Assembly (NCBI GenBank): GCA_039105265.1
Contig: JAPFFF010000003.1
Location: forward strand, 6,324,001 to 6,388,000
DNA from: Tritrichomonas musculus
Taxonomy: Eukaryota > Parabasalia > Tritrichomonadida > Tritrichomonadidae
Direction of reading: 5' to 3'
Length of the DNA stretch: 64,000 nt
A model generated the notes under the pieces. That model had not been told where the DNA came from. It did not search any database and saw only the letters and a program-made list of their open reading frames with translations. Position 1 is the first letter of the stretch; every line of letters begins with the position of its first letter. A program made the translations under genes and the position numbers. Of this stretch, positions 30,830-45,800 are shown one piece after another.

Positions 30830-33800
30830 ATGCTTCCACTTAATAGAGCTCCATGGGTGTCAGCATCAACCAGTTTTGATGATGCAGATTATGCTCTTCA
30901 ATACAAAGTTCTCCCGCCATATGGAATTAATCAAACCCAAAAACAGATTCCTGCGAACAAAGCTGCAATTTATAATAGAAAACCAAATCTAATTCGAAAT
31001 TCTAATGCTAACTATAATTTAAATTCTAAATTTAGCAAAAAGAATACTAATACGAAACGACGTAAAGGGTCTTCTGAACAAGTAAGGATACCACAAAAAG
31101 AAAATAAACAATCGAAGCTTTTAAACGACAATGATTCCCTAGAAGAAGATGATGATACATTCATTCCAAAAGATATTTATTTAAACTCCAATAAAAAATC
31201 TCAATACAGTAGTTCACTAGCAACTAATAAAAGTCAAGATCCGAGGAAACAAAATGAATCGCTTTATCAACCAAACTTAAATAGCCACAATTTTATCAAT
31301 AATGAAAGTGCTCAACCAAAAAACCAGGCACAGAATTTTGATCCAAAAGCGGCTCGCAAACTTTATCTACGCTTAAATGGCCTTTGTAACGTGCATGATT
31401 CTTCTTCTTCTTCAGATAATTCACAAGTTAATACGAACAATCAAAATCAAATACAGCGTTCACAATCGAATACAGGTTTGGACAGTAAAACCCAAAGAAC
31501 TTCTAATTTTTCAAGTTTAAATAAATATTCAAAAAAAAATCAACTTTACAGAAGAGACTATTTTAGTTATGATGATGATAACTATTATACAAACGATTTT
31601 GGTGAAGATAATATTAATTATGATGATAATGAAGATATTGATGTGTTTTTAAATCCTGAAAAAAATAGAAATAAATCAAATCTAAGAACAATTGACTCAC
31701 AGGTGTATAATAATCTTAATTTTAGACCCAGAGTTGGTAGGCATCCGTCATCTTCAATTTCATCTTCAAATTCTCAAAGCTCTTTGGATAATTTAAGACA
31801 AAAACAAAGTTTCAAAAAAAATAACTATGCCTACATAAATTCTAGCAAAACAACTGATAATATTGAATATCAAAGGCCCATATTTCCATCTAAGCCAACA
31901 AGTTTTTATCACCATAGCGATGACAATTCAATTATTGCTACATCAAATAGAAAAAATGATCATACTAATGACTCCATTCAAAATGATTATAATCCAAATA
32001 CAAATAATGAAGATAACGATCACGAAATTGATCTTAATGAACAGGTCCCATTAAAATTAAGGGAGTCTATTACAAATTTAATAAATGAAGTATTTCAGTC
32101 AGATGATGATAATACGCAAATTAATAACAATTCAACAATAGATGAAAATCAAAATGAGGAAAGAAATTTCAATAACAACAAACAAAACAATAGGCTTAAT
32201 GAATCAGATAAAAGCCAAAATCTTAATAAGAAATCTAATAGATTGAACAATTTTAGCAATAAACAAAGTAACCAATATACAAACGAAGGCCGAAGCAAAT
32301 CTGGGCTTTTTATATCAAATAATCAATACCAAACTCCAAATATTCGTAAATCTGATGAATCATCTTTGAAGACTAAAGGGAACAATTTATTACCAAAAAA
32401 TAATATTAAACAAGTGAATTCCACCAAAAATCAGAATGAAATCGAAAATTCAGCACTAAATGATAGATCGAAAACAAATAATAATGAACAAACTCAAAAT
32501 CATATTTTGCAAAATACCCTTAGGCGAAATAAAAACCTGTTTGACCAAGGTAGTAGTCAAAAAAAAAGTGATGAAATAACAAATATTAAACCAAATGGCT
32601 CAACCAAAAGTAAATTAAATCAAACTAAAAAAGATTCACCATCTAAGCTAAGTAAGTCTCAAAAAGACGCACAAAGCAATTCAAATAATTTATCCACAAA
32701 TAGTAAATCAAATGTTATTGTAAACGATTCGGCAAACAAATCAAACCCAAGTAAAGATAATTCACAAATTAGACCATTTGAAACTGAGGATGATTCATTA
32801 AATAAGTCAAATAAATTACTACCAGAAAATAAGTTAAATCAAACTAGAAACGATTCTCCGCTCAAACCAAGTAAAATAAAGAGCAATTCGACAATTAAAA
32901 CAAATAGAACAGAAGATGATTTTACAGCGAAGTCAAATGAAAGCAAAGATAATTCTACAATTTCACCAAGTCAAACTAATCAAGATTCATCTAAAAAATC
33001 CAAAAATTCTTCTCAGATCAAACCGAATCAAACAAAAAAAGACTCTTCATCAATCAAACCAAATGAAAACGAAGATAATTATTCAATCCAAACGAATAAA
33101 CAATCTCCCAAAAGCAAACAAAATTCACCAATTAAAACGAATAAAACGATAGAAAATAATACAATCAAACCAAACGAAAATGATTTAACAAATGAACCAA
33201 ATCAAAACGATGACACTATAATAAGCAAAACAAACCAGGAGCCTTCTAAAAGTAAATCAAATAAGGCCAAAAATACTTCTTCTAATAAATCAAATATAGT
33301 CAGAAATAACTCACCTCTTAAACCAGCTAAAATTAGAAAAGACTCAACATCAATTATACCAACTGATGATGAAGATGAATTTATGATCGAATCAAGCCAA
33401 AATAATGAAGTTTCTACAAATGATCAAAAATCATCTAAAAATTCAAGCAACATTAATGCTATTAATAATTCACCAATAAATACAAACAAAATGAAAGAAG
33501 ATTCTCTTATACCAAGTGAAGATGAAGATAATTTTATAATTGAATCAAGCCAAAATGAAGAAGCATCAACGAATGAAAAAAAGCCAGAATCTCCTAAAAA
33601 TAAATCAAACAAAGTTAAAAACAATTCAACGAACAAAACCAAAAATAATTCATCCTTTAAACCTAATGAAACAAAAGAAGACTCTCCACTCAAGCCAAAA
33701 GAAAAAGAAAATGAGTTATCAATTGAATTAAGTCAAAATGACGAAATTTCTACCAATAAAACAAATCAAGAATCTACAAAAGCCGTATCAAATAAGGCCA

Positions 33801-36800
33801 AAAATAATTCTACCAAAAAATCAAACAAATCTAGAAATAATTCGTCTCTCAAACCAAAAAAGACAAAAGAGGATTCAATTTCAATCAAACCAAACGAAAA
33901 TGAAGACGCTTTTCTGATTGAGTCAAGTCAGAATGAGGAAGTTTCTTCAAATGAAATAAAACCAGAATCACATACAGATAAACAAAAAATTAATTCTACG
34001 AATAAAACTGAAAATAAACTTCCACTTAAATCAAATAAAACAGAAACAGACTCCCTACTCATACCCAACGAAGATGAAGATGCTTTCATGATTGAATCAA
34101 GTCAAAATGAGGAGAATCTTTCAAATAAATCAACCAGCAAGAACAAAGCAAATAAAGCCAAAAATAATTCTGCAAACAAAAGAGAAGAAGAGATAAAGGA
34201 TCAAGAATTAGAAAAAGCAAAAGCCAAGAAAGAAGAGAAGAAAGGCAACGATGAAAGTTTTCCAAGTGAATCAAATAAAGCCAATGAAACAAAGAAAAAC
34301 AAATTAAATAAAGCCAAAGAAAACTCACCAACAACATCAAAGAAAACTAAGCAGAACTCTCCAATTATCCCAGAAGAAAGCTCAAGTAAAAGCAAAACAG
34401 ATCAAAAACTTGCTCCATTTGAAATTGGCGAAGACAATAATAATCAGAATGATCAAGAAATAGATCATTCTGATTCAAATAAAACAGAAGAACCTGAACG
34501 TAAAGTAAATCTCGATGATACAATGAATGATATATTTAACTCTCTTGGAAAAACTGATCAAACGAGTCATCCACGTAATAATTCGACGGAACAAACAGAA
34601 AAGAATAAGAATAAGCTTGCTAATAAAACGCAGGGCAATGATAATAATTTTATCACAAATGGTTCTGACAAATCTTTATCGAATAATCAAAATTACAATA
34701 AACCAGAAATAAGCAATTCTAATATTACAGATGATCAAAAAAATATTCTTCCGGAAGAATCTATTAATATAGAAAATAATGACTCCAATTTAAATACTAA
34801 AACACAGCAAATTTATAATCCAAATACTACAAAAAATAATAAATCAAAAATTCTGGCATCACAAAAAGAAGAAAGAAAAGCAAAACCAATGGAAATGACA
34901 GCAAATATTGATGAACCACAATTATTAAGAAAAAAGATGAATCCATCCATAGGCACAAAAGAGGAGGAAGACAAATTAGCAAAAGCCAAGAAAGAGGAAG
35001 AAGATAAGAAAGACAAAGCAAAGAAAGAGGCTGATATGAAAGCTAAAAAACTTGAAGAGAATAATAAGAAAAATCCAATCTCCAAACCAAAGAAAGATGG
35101 AGAACAAACATTGAACGAAGAAGTTCCTAAAACAGCCAAAAACAATAAACCCAATGAAATACCTCCTACATCAGAAACACCAGAAACAAATGATGAATCT
35201 AACCTCATAGCTCATACCAAAGGAATCATGAACTCACTCACTAAACCAACATTGAATACAACACCGAAAGAGGCAGACAGATTAGCTAAAGAAAAAGCAA
35301 AAGAAGAGGCAGACAGATTAGCTAAAGAAAAAGCAAAGGAAGAGGCAGACAGATTAGCTAAAGAAAAAGCAAAAGAAGAGGCAGACAGATTAGCTAAAGA
35401 AAAAGCAAAGAAAGAAGCTGATATGAAAGCTAAAAAACTTGAAGAGAATAATAAGGAAAATCCAATCTCCAAACCAAAGAAAGATGGAGAACAAACATTG
35501 AACGAAGAAGTTCCTAAAACAGCCAAAAACAATAAACCCAATGAAATACCTCCTACATCAGAAACACCAGAAACAAATGATGAATCTAACCTCATAGCTC
35601 ATACCAAAGGAATCATGAACTCACTCACTAAACCAACATTGAATACAACACCGAAAGAGGCAGACAGATTAGCTAAAGAAAAAGCAAAAGAAGAGGCAGA
35701 CAGATTAGCTAAAGAAAAAGCAAAGGAAGAGGCAGACAGATTAGCTAAAGAAAAAGCAAAGGAAGAGGCAGACAGATTAGCTAAAGAAAAAGCAAAAGAA
35801 GAGGCAGACAGATTAGCTAAAGAAAAAGCAAAGGAAGAGGCAGACAGATTAGCTAAAGAAAAAGCAAAAGAAGAGGCAGACAGATTAGCTAAAGAAAAAG
35901 CAAAGGAAGAGGCAGACAGATTAGCTAAAGAAAAAGCAAAGAAAGAGGCAGACAGATTAGCTAAAGAAAAAGCAAAGGAAGAGGCTGACATGAAAGCTAA
36001 AGAAAAAGCAAAGAAAGAGGCAGACAGATTAGCTAAAGAAAAAGCAAAGAAAGAGGCAGACAGATTAGCTAAAGAAAAAGCAAAAGAAGAGGCAGACAGA
36101 TTAGCTAAAGAAAAAGCAAAGGAAGAGGCTGACATGAAAGCTAAAGAAAAAGCAAAGAAAGAGGCAGACAGATTAGCTAAAGAAAAAGCAAAGAAAGAAG
36201 CTGACATGAAAGCTAAAAAACTTGAAGAGAATAATAAGAAAAATCCAATCTCCAAACCAAAGAAAGATGGAGAACAAACATTGAACGAAGAAGTTCCTAA
36301 AACAGCCAAAAACAATAAACCCAATGAAATACCTCCTACATCAGAAACACCAGAAACAAATGATGAATCTAACCTCATAGCTCATACCAAAGGAATCATG
36401 AACTCACTCACTAAACCAACATTGAATACAACACCGAAAGAGGCAGACAGATTAGCTAAAGAAAAAGCAAAGGAAGAGGCAGACAGATTAGCTAAAGAAA
36501 AAGCAAAGGAAGAGGCAGACAGATTAGCTAAAGAAAAAGCAAAAGAAGAGGCAGACAGATTAGCTAAAGAAAAAGCAAAGAAAGAGGCAGACAGATTAGC
36601 TAAAGAAAAAGCAAAGAAAGAAGCAGACAGATTAGCTAAAGAAAAAGCAAAGAAAGAGGCAGACAGATTAGCTAAAGAAAAAGCAAAGGAAGAGGCAGAC
36701 AGATTAGCTAAAGAAAAAGCAAAAGAAGAGGCAGACAGATTAGCTAAAGAAAAAGCAAAGGAAGAGGCAGACAGATTAGCTAAAGAAAAAGCAAAGGAAG

Positions 36801-39800
36801 AGGCAGACAGATTAGCTAAAGAAAAAGCAAAAGAAGAGGCAGACAGATTAGCTAAAGAAAAAGCAAAGGAAGAGGCAGACAGATTAGCTAAAGAAAAAGC
36901 AAAGGAAGAGGCAGACAGATTAGCTAAAGAAAAAGCAAAGGAAGAGGCAGACAGATTAGCTAAAGAAAAAGCAAAGGAAGAGGCAGACAGATTAGCTAAA
37001 GAAAAAGCAAAAGAAGAGGCAGACAGATTAGCTAAAGAAAAAGCAAAGGAAGAGGCAGACAGATTAGCTAAAGAAAAAGCAAAGAAAGAAGCTGATATGA
37101 AAGCTAAAAAACTTGAAGAGAATAATAAGAAAAATCCAATCTCCAAACCAAAGAAAGATGGAGAACAAACATTGAACGAAGAAGTTCCTAAAACAGCTAA
37201 AAACAATAAACCCAATGAAATACCTCCTACATCAGAAACACCAGAAACAAATGATGAATCTAACCTCATAGCTCATACCAAAGGAATCATGAACTCACTC
37301 ACTAAACCAACATTGAATACAACACCGAAAGAGGCAGACAGATTAGCTAAAGAAAAAGCAAAAGAAGAGGCAGACAGATTAGCTAAAGAAAAAGCAAAAG
37401 AAGAGGCAGACAGATTAGCTAAAGAAAAAGCAAAGGAAGAGGCAGACAGATTAGCTAAAGAAAAAGCAAAGAAAGAGGCAGACAGATTAGCTAAAGAAAA
37501 AGCAAAAGAAGAGGCAGACAGATTAGCTAAAGAAAAAGCAAAGAAAGAGGCAGACAGATTAGCTAAAGAAAAAGCAAAAGAAGAGGCAGACAGATTAGCT
37601 AAAGAAAAAGCAAAAGAAGAGGCAGACAGATTAGCTAAAGAAAAAGCAAAGGAAGAGGCAGACAGATTAGCTAAAGAAAAAGCAAAGGAAGAGGCAGACA
37701 GATTAGCTAAAGAAAAAGCAAAAGAAGAGGCAGACAGATTAGCTAAAGAAAAAGCAAAGGAAGAGGCAGACAGATTAGCTAAAGAAAAAGCAAAGGAAGA
37801 GGCAGACAGATTAGCTAAAGAAAAAGCAAAGGAAGAGGCAGACAGATTAGCTAAAGAAAAAGCAAAGGAAGAGGCAGACAGATTAGCTAAAGAAAAAGCA
37901 AAGAAAGAGGCAGACAGATTAGCTAAAGAAAAAGCAAAGAAAGAGGCAGACAGATTAGCTAAAGAAAAAGCAAAAGAAGAGGCAGACAGATTAGCTAAAG
38001 AAAAAGCAAAGGAAGAGGCAGACAGATTAGCTAAAGAAAAAGCAAAGGAAGAGGCAGACAGATTAGCTAAAGAAAAAGCAAAGGAAGAGGCAGACAGATT
38101 AGCTAAAGAAAAAGCAAAGGAAGAGGCAAACAGATTAGCTAAAGAAAAAGCAAAGAAAGAGGCAGACAGATTAGCTAAAGAAAAAGCAAAAGAAGAGGCA
38201 GACAGATTAGCTAAAGAAAAAGCAAAGGAAGAGGCAGACAGATTAGCTAAAGAAAAAGCAAAGAAAGAGGCAGACAGATTAGCTAAAGAAAAAGCAAAAG
38301 AAGAGGCAGACAGATTAGCTAAAGAAAAAGCAAAGGAAGAGGCAGACAGATTAGCTAAAGAAAAAGCAAAGGAAGAGGCAGACAGATTAGCTAAAGAAAA
38401 AGCAAAAGAAGAGGCAGACAGATTAGCTAAAGAAAAAGCAAAGGAAGAGGCAGACAGATTAGCTAAAGAAAAAGCAAAAGAAGAGGCAGACAGATTAGCT
38501 AAAGAAAAAGCAAAGAAAGAGGCAGACAGATTAGCTAAAGAAAAAGCAAAAGAAGAGGCAGACAGATTAGCTAAAGAAAAAGCAAAAGAAGAGGCAGACA
38601 GATTAGCTAAAGAAAAAGCAAAGGAAGAGGCAGACAGATTAGCTAAAGAAAAAGCAAAGGAAGAGGCAGACAGATTAGCTAAAGAAAAAGCAAAGGAAGA
38701 GGCAGACAGATTAGCTAAAGAAAAAGCAAAAGAAGAGGCAGACAGATTAGCTAAAGAAAAAGCAAAGGAAGAGGCAGACAGATTAGCTAAAGAAAAAGCA
38801 AAGGAAGAGGCAGACAGATTAGCTAAAGAAAAAGCAAAGGAAAGGCAGAAATTAGCTAAAGAAAAAGCAAAAGAAGAGGCAGACAGATTAGCTAAAGAAA
38901 AAGCAAAGAAAGAGGCAGACAGATTAGCTAAAGAAAAAGCAAAGAAAGAGGCAGACAGATTAGCTAAAGAAAAAGCAAAAGAAGAGGCAGACAGATTAGC
39001 TAAAGAAAAAGCAAAGGAAGAGGCAGACAGATTAGCTAAAGAAAAAGCAAAGGAAGAGGCAGACAGATTAGCTAAAGAAAAAGCAAAGAAAGAGGCTGAT
39101 ATGAAAGCTAAAAAACTTGAAGAGAATGATAAGAAAAATCCAATCTCCAAACCAAAGAAAGATGGAGAACAAACATTGAACGAAGAAGTTCCTAAAACAG
39201 CCAAAAACAATAAACCCAATGAAATACCTCCTACATCAGAAACACTGAAAACGAATAATGATTCTAACCTTACAACACCACCAACATCGAACAAAACGCA
39301 AATAAACGAAGACAAGAAAGCCAAGAATAACAATTCTTTAGCTAAACAGATGAAAACAGGTGAAACAAAAGGAGATGCAAAAGATAAGTTATCATCTGAT
39401 TCAGAGTCTTTGATTGATCAATTCAAATCCAGTCCAAAGATAATCAAGCCAAGCTCTCCACTCACCAAGAGTCCTTCCAAGGGCTCACTCCCCTTACAAA
39501 ATTCCAGAAGCAGTGGCACTCTTCCAGATCTTAAAGAAAGAGAAGCTCTACAAGATGTTCCAATCAACATTTCCAGATCCTTAATGAAAGATAATGAAAT
39601 CAAACCACAGTCTCAAATGGAAGAAGAAAATCTTCCTGACTTTGAGAAACTTCAAGATAGATACATTTTAGACTTTGCAACGCAATTTGACAAGTCAATC
39701 TCTGAAGTTATCAAGAATTACCAGAACAAGTCACCAAGAAACAAACGAAAGAAGCAAGCATCATTTAAATCAGATGCTGCTAAAACTGAAGATGAATCAG

Positions 39801-42800
39801 CTGAAGTTGAAGGTAAAGATAATAATAACAACTTGAATCCTCTTAATGATAACTTTGTTAAATTAGAAGATAGAAGCATTCTGTCTTTCGCTGAACAAGT
39901 TTCTGCTTCATTGGCTGAAGCAACAAAAAGAACCCCAGATCAACAACCAAAGAAGGAAGCAGTACAAGATCAAAAATCTACAGGACTTCCAATCTTTGCT
40001 AATGCTTACAACATTGACAATAAAGGAGAACAAAAGCCAAACGTAAACATCAATTTACAAAGAAGTGATGACAGCAATGAAAGTGAGCCTGAAGTTGTTC
40101 CACCAAAAGAAAACAACAAGAGTCCTCATGCAAATATTCTAATCAGTCCTTCTAATAAACAAAAATCTGATGAAAATAAACTTGTTGAACCAAATCAAAC
40201 AGAACAAAAAGAAGAATTAGTTAAACCAGAAAATCAAGAAGAAGTTAAACCTAAAAATAATGAAGAAGTTAAACCTGAAAATAATGAAGAAGTTAAACCT
40301 GAAAATCATGAAGAAATTAAACATGATGATGAAGAAAATAAGAGTGAAGACAAACAAGAATCATCAGAAACAGAACCTGAACCTGAATTCAATAAACTTG
40401 ATTCCAAAGACATCAAGGAAATTGGAACAGAATTGACTGAATCATTGAGAAGCATGCTTAAAGGAAAGAAATATGACATCAACTATCAACGACTTAACAA
40501 ATTGGGTGGTACACCAAACGAACCTATCGAAATTGATCGTGATGTTGCTAACATGTTCAACAACACCTTTGGAAGCAGCATTAAGATCAACAGTGGTCGT
40601 AAATATCTTAATCCAAGTAACACAAGAGTCAACGTTAAATCTAAATTTGATATGCAACCTGAAGTTTACAATGAAGAATCACAGAAAGAAGAAACTATCA
40701 AACCAGTAAATGACTCACAAAAAGATACGACTCCATTGATCATCAAACCTTCCGCAAAACAAGATGAACATTCACCTGAAATCAAAGAAGAAAACTCTAC
40801 AATAGCTGTTCCTCAAGCAGATGAAGACTCTAAAATGACACATTCTCAAGAAGAAATTTCAGAAAAATTAAATGCAGAAACAGATTTAACCAAACTTGAT
40901 CCAACCGTCATTTCAAACATTGCGGGCGAATTCACGACATCATTTAGAGCTATTTCGAAAGGAGAACCACACACCGCAAGTCTTGAATATCCAACGCCAG
41001 CTGAAGAAGGCAAACTTGATCCAACGATTCTCACTAATATTGGAAATGAATTCACTAATGTTGTCAAGAGCATGAAGAAAGGTGTCAAATACTCACCAAA
41101 CATTCCAATTCTTGGAACAACCGAAAACAACGAATCAGAAGAGAAAGAAAGAGAAGAAGAAAAGAAAGAAGAAAACAAACTTGATCCAACCATCATTTCA
41201 AACATTGCGGGTGAATTCACGACATCATTTAGAGCTATTTCTAAGGGAGAACCACACACCGCAAGTCTTGAATATCCAACGCCAGCTGAAGACGGCAAAC
41301 TTGATCCAACGATTCTCACTAATATTGGTAATGAATTCACTAATGTTGTCAAGAGCATGAAGAAAGGTGTCAAATACTCACCAACGATTGAATTCCCAAT
41401 TGAAGAGAAAGAGAAAGAAGAAGAATTTATTAAACTGAATTCCGAAGACATTCGAAATATTGGAAGAGGCATCATGACATCACTTGATAGTATCAACAAA
41501 GGCGAAGAACCATCAACGATGAAAGTTCCGATTCCAATTCCGATTCCTTTGAGTTCAACCAATAAAAGAGAAGAAGAAGAAGATAAAGATAAAGAATCAT
41601 CCGAAAACATAAGAACAATGTCATCTAATCCCGAAATTCAAGTAGAAGAAAAACTAAAACCAAACAGTCCAGAAATGAACTCAGAAATCAACAGAGAAGA
41701 AAAAACGGAAGGAGCGACAGACATCCAAACAGAAGAAACAAGAGGGGCAAGCGATCTTTCTAAACTTCCAGAAGAATTAAATTCTATTATTTTACCGACA
41801 TCAGAAGAAAAAGAAAACAAAGAAAGCAAAGAAAATGAAGAAGAAGCCAAAGAAGAAAAAGAAAACAAAGAAGATCAAGTAGGACCTAAAGATGAAATCA
41901 ATCACCCAGAAGAAGAAAAGAAAGACGAAGACCAAAAAGAAGAAGAAGTCAAACAAGACAAAAAAGAAGACTTTGGAGAAAATACAACAGGAATACTTCC
42001 AATGAAATCGAAAAAAGATGAAATTATTAATAATGAAGAAAAGAAAGAAGAAAACAAACTTGATCCAACCGTCATTTCAAACATTGCGGGTGAATTCACG
42101 ACATCATTTAGAGCTATTTCTAAGGGAGAACCACACACCGCAAGTCTTGAATATCCAACGCCAGCTGAAGAAGGCAAACTTGATCCAACGATTCTCACTA
42201 ATATTGGAAATGAATTCACTAATGTTGTTAAGAGCATGAAGAAAGGTGTCAAATACTCACCAAACATTCCAATTCTTGGAACTACCGAAAATAAGGAAGC
42301 AGAAGAGAAAAAAGATAAAGAAGACTTCAGCAAACTTGATCCAACCGTCATTTCAAACATTGCGGGTGAATTCACGACATCATTTAGAGCTATTTCTAAA
42401 GGAGAACCACACACCGCAAGTCTTGAATATCCAACGCCAGCTGAAGACGGCAAACTTGATCCAACGATTCTCACTAATATTGGTAATGAATTCACTAATG
42501 TTGTTAAGAGCATGAAGAAAGGTGAAACATATTCACCAATGATTGAATTCCCAATTGAAGAGAAAGAGAAAGAAGAAAAATTAGTTAAACTGAATTCCGA
42601 AGACATTCGAAATATTGGAAGAGGCATCATGACATCACTTGATAGTATCAACAAAGGCGAAGAACCATCAACGATGAAAGTTCCGATTCCAATTCCGATT
42701 CCTTTGAGTTCAACCAATAAAAGAGAAGAAGAAGAAGATAAAGATAAAGAATCATCCGAAAACATAAGAACAATGTCATCTAATCCCGAAATTCAAGTAG

Positions 42801-45800
42801 AAGAAAAACTAAAACCAAACAGTCCAGAAATGAACTCAGAAATCAACAGAGAAGAAAAAACGGAAGGAGCGACAGACATCCAAACAGAAGAAACAAGAGG
42901 GGCAAGCGATCTTTCTAAACTTCCAGAAGAATTAAATTCTATTATTTTACCGACATCAGAAGAAAAAGAAAACAAAGAAGATCAAGTAGAACCTAAAGAT
43001 GAAATCAATCACCCAGAAGAAGAAAAGAAAGACGAAAACCAAAAAGAAGAAGAGATATTGAAAGAAGAAATCTCGAGAGATAATAAAGAAGGAATTGTAC
43101 CAATTGTGCTAAATAAAGAAGAAAAAACTGAAAAAGAATCAGAACTAGAGAGACCAAATGACTTCATCAAACTTGATCCAACCGTCATTTCAAACATTGC
43201 GGGTGAATTCACGACATCATTTAGAGCTATTTCTAAGGGAGAACCACACACCGCAAGTCTTGAATATCCAACGCCAGCTGAAGAAGGCAAACTTGATCCA
43301 ACGATTCTCACTAATATTGGAAATGAATTCACTAATGTTGTTAAGAGCATGAAGAAAGGTGTCAAATACTCACCAAACATTCCAATTCTTGGAACTACCG
43401 AAAACAACGAATCAGAAGAGAAAGAAAGAGAAGAAGAAAAGAAAGAAGAAAACAAACTTGATCCAACCATCATTTCAAACATTGCGGGTGAATTCACGAC
43501 ATCATTTAGAGCTATTTCAAAAGGAGAACCACACACCGCAAGTCTTGAATATCCAACACCAGCTGAAGACGGCAAACTTGATCCAACGATTCTCACTAAT
43601 ATTGGTAATGAATTCACTAATGTTGTCAAGAGCATGAAGAAAGGTGAAACATATTCACCAACGATTGAATTCCCAATTGAAGAGAAAGCTAAAGAAGAAA
43701 TTGAAAAATTGAACACTGAAGACATCAGGAACATTGGAACAGATCTTGTTTCTAATCTTCAAAGAGTGAGCCGAGGTGAACCAGCTGACATGAGCAACCT
43801 TATTTTCATCAACATGAACCGCAGAAACGATTCCAATGTCCCGAGCAAACCAATCATCCACTCATCAAGCAACCCAGCAAATGTGACTCCTAACGAATCA
43901 GAAGAACTTATTGAACGCGATGCTAAAGAAGACGCAGAACCGAAAGAAATCAAATCAGAGAATCAACCTAAAACAGAAGGAAACGACCTTTCTAAACTAA
44001 CTGAAGATATGAAGCCACTTCTTGAAACGAACGAAAACGCACCAATTTCCAAAGATGACAAACAATCTATCGAAAATAAAGAAGAAGAAGAAGAATTGAA
44101 AGCCGATGAACCAGAAGCCCATTCTGAACATGACAACAAATTAGAAATACCAATACAGAACAAAGAAGAAAACAAACCAGAAGAATTAGGAAATGATGAA
44201 AAACAAAAGCAAGATCAAGATCAAGTAAAAGGAGAAGAACAATCTGAAGGAAAGAAAGATACCAAATTACCAGTAATCCTTCCAAATTCAACTGATAACA
44301 AAGTTAACAATGCCAAAGAAGATCAAAGTAAAACAGAACAAAAGCCAGAATTCACCAAACTTGATCCAACACTCATTTCGAATATTGCCAATGAATTCAC
44401 GTCATCATTCCAAGCTATTTCTAAAGGAGAAGCACATACACCAACGATTGAGTTCGATGGAGAAGAAGGAGGCATCAATAAACTTGATTCTAAAGACATC
44501 AAAGAGATTGGTAATGAACTTGTGGAATCATTCAGAAGCATTGCGAAAGGAGCGAAATATAATGTGAATTATCAACGACTTAATAACTTGAGTCCAGATG
44601 CTAACGAACCTATTGAAGTTGACCAAGACACAAGCAATGCACTGAGCAACACATTTGCCAGCAGCATTAAAATTCATAACGGTCGTCGATATCTTAATCC
44701 TAACAACTCGGCAATCAACATCAAACCTAAATCGGACAATTCATCACCAACAACCTTGAGCAACGAAGCAATAACAGAAGAGCCAACTAAACCTAGCACA
44801 TCATCTACTGTTCAAGGTAAAACAGAGGAAAATGTTCTTTCTAGATTGACAGAAGAAATGAAGCCACTTGTTGAACCTACAGAAAACGAAACTGTTCCTA
44901 AAGAAGACAAAGAAGAAGCAGAAAATAATGCCATGGATGATAAAGAGAGCAATGAACAAATTTCAAATGAAAAAGAAGATGATGAAGAAATAAAGAAGAA
45001 ACAAAATCTTCCAGACTCACTCATTCCAATCAAGCAAGGCAACGATTTTGAAGGGAAGTCCAAACCAGAAGAAAAAGAAGACTTCACTAAACTTGATCCA
45101 ACCGTCATTTCAAACATTGCGGGTGAATTCACGACATCATTTAGAGCTATTTCTAAGGGAGAACCACACACCGCAAGTCTTGAATATCCAACAGACGAAG
45201 AAGAAGGCAAACTTGATCCAACGATTCTCACTAATATTGGTAATGAATTCACTAATGTTGTTAAGAGCATGAAGAAAGGTGTCAAATACTCACCAAACAT
45301 TCCAATTCTTGGAACTACCGAAAATAAGGAAGCAGAAGAGAAAAAAGATAAAGAAGACTTCAGCAAACTTGATCCAACCGTCATTTCAAACATTGCGGGT
45401 GAATTCACGACATCATTTAGAGCTATTTCAAAAGGAGAACCACACACCGCAAGTCTTGAATATCCAACAGACGAAGAAGATGGCAAACTTGATCCAACGA
45501 TTCTCACTAATATTGGTAATGAATTCACTAATGTTGTCAAGAGCATGAAGAAAGGTGAAACATATTCACCAATGATTGAATTCCCAATTGAAGAGAAAGA
45601 GAAAGAAGAAAAATTAGTTAAACTGAATTCCGAAGACATTCGAAATATTGGGACAGGAATCATGACATCACTTGATAGTATCAACAAAGGCGAAGAACCA
45701 TCAACGATGAAAGTTCCGATTCCAATTCCGATTCCTTTGAGTTCAACCAATAAAAGAGAAGAAGAAGAAGATAAAGATAAAGAATCATCAGAGAACATAA

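Noticed and set aside
35270-39091. CRISPR-like appearance (short direct repeats with regular spacing)
   Set aside because: The units are head-to-tail with no unique spacers, lie inside a coding frame, and the organism is eukaryotic.
35212-39333. Long antisense open frames (up to 686 codons) over the 36-bp arrays
   Set aside because: The 36-bp unit has no stop in this antisense frame, so any array of it is open there. The product is a monotonous translation of the repeat and has no independent signal.
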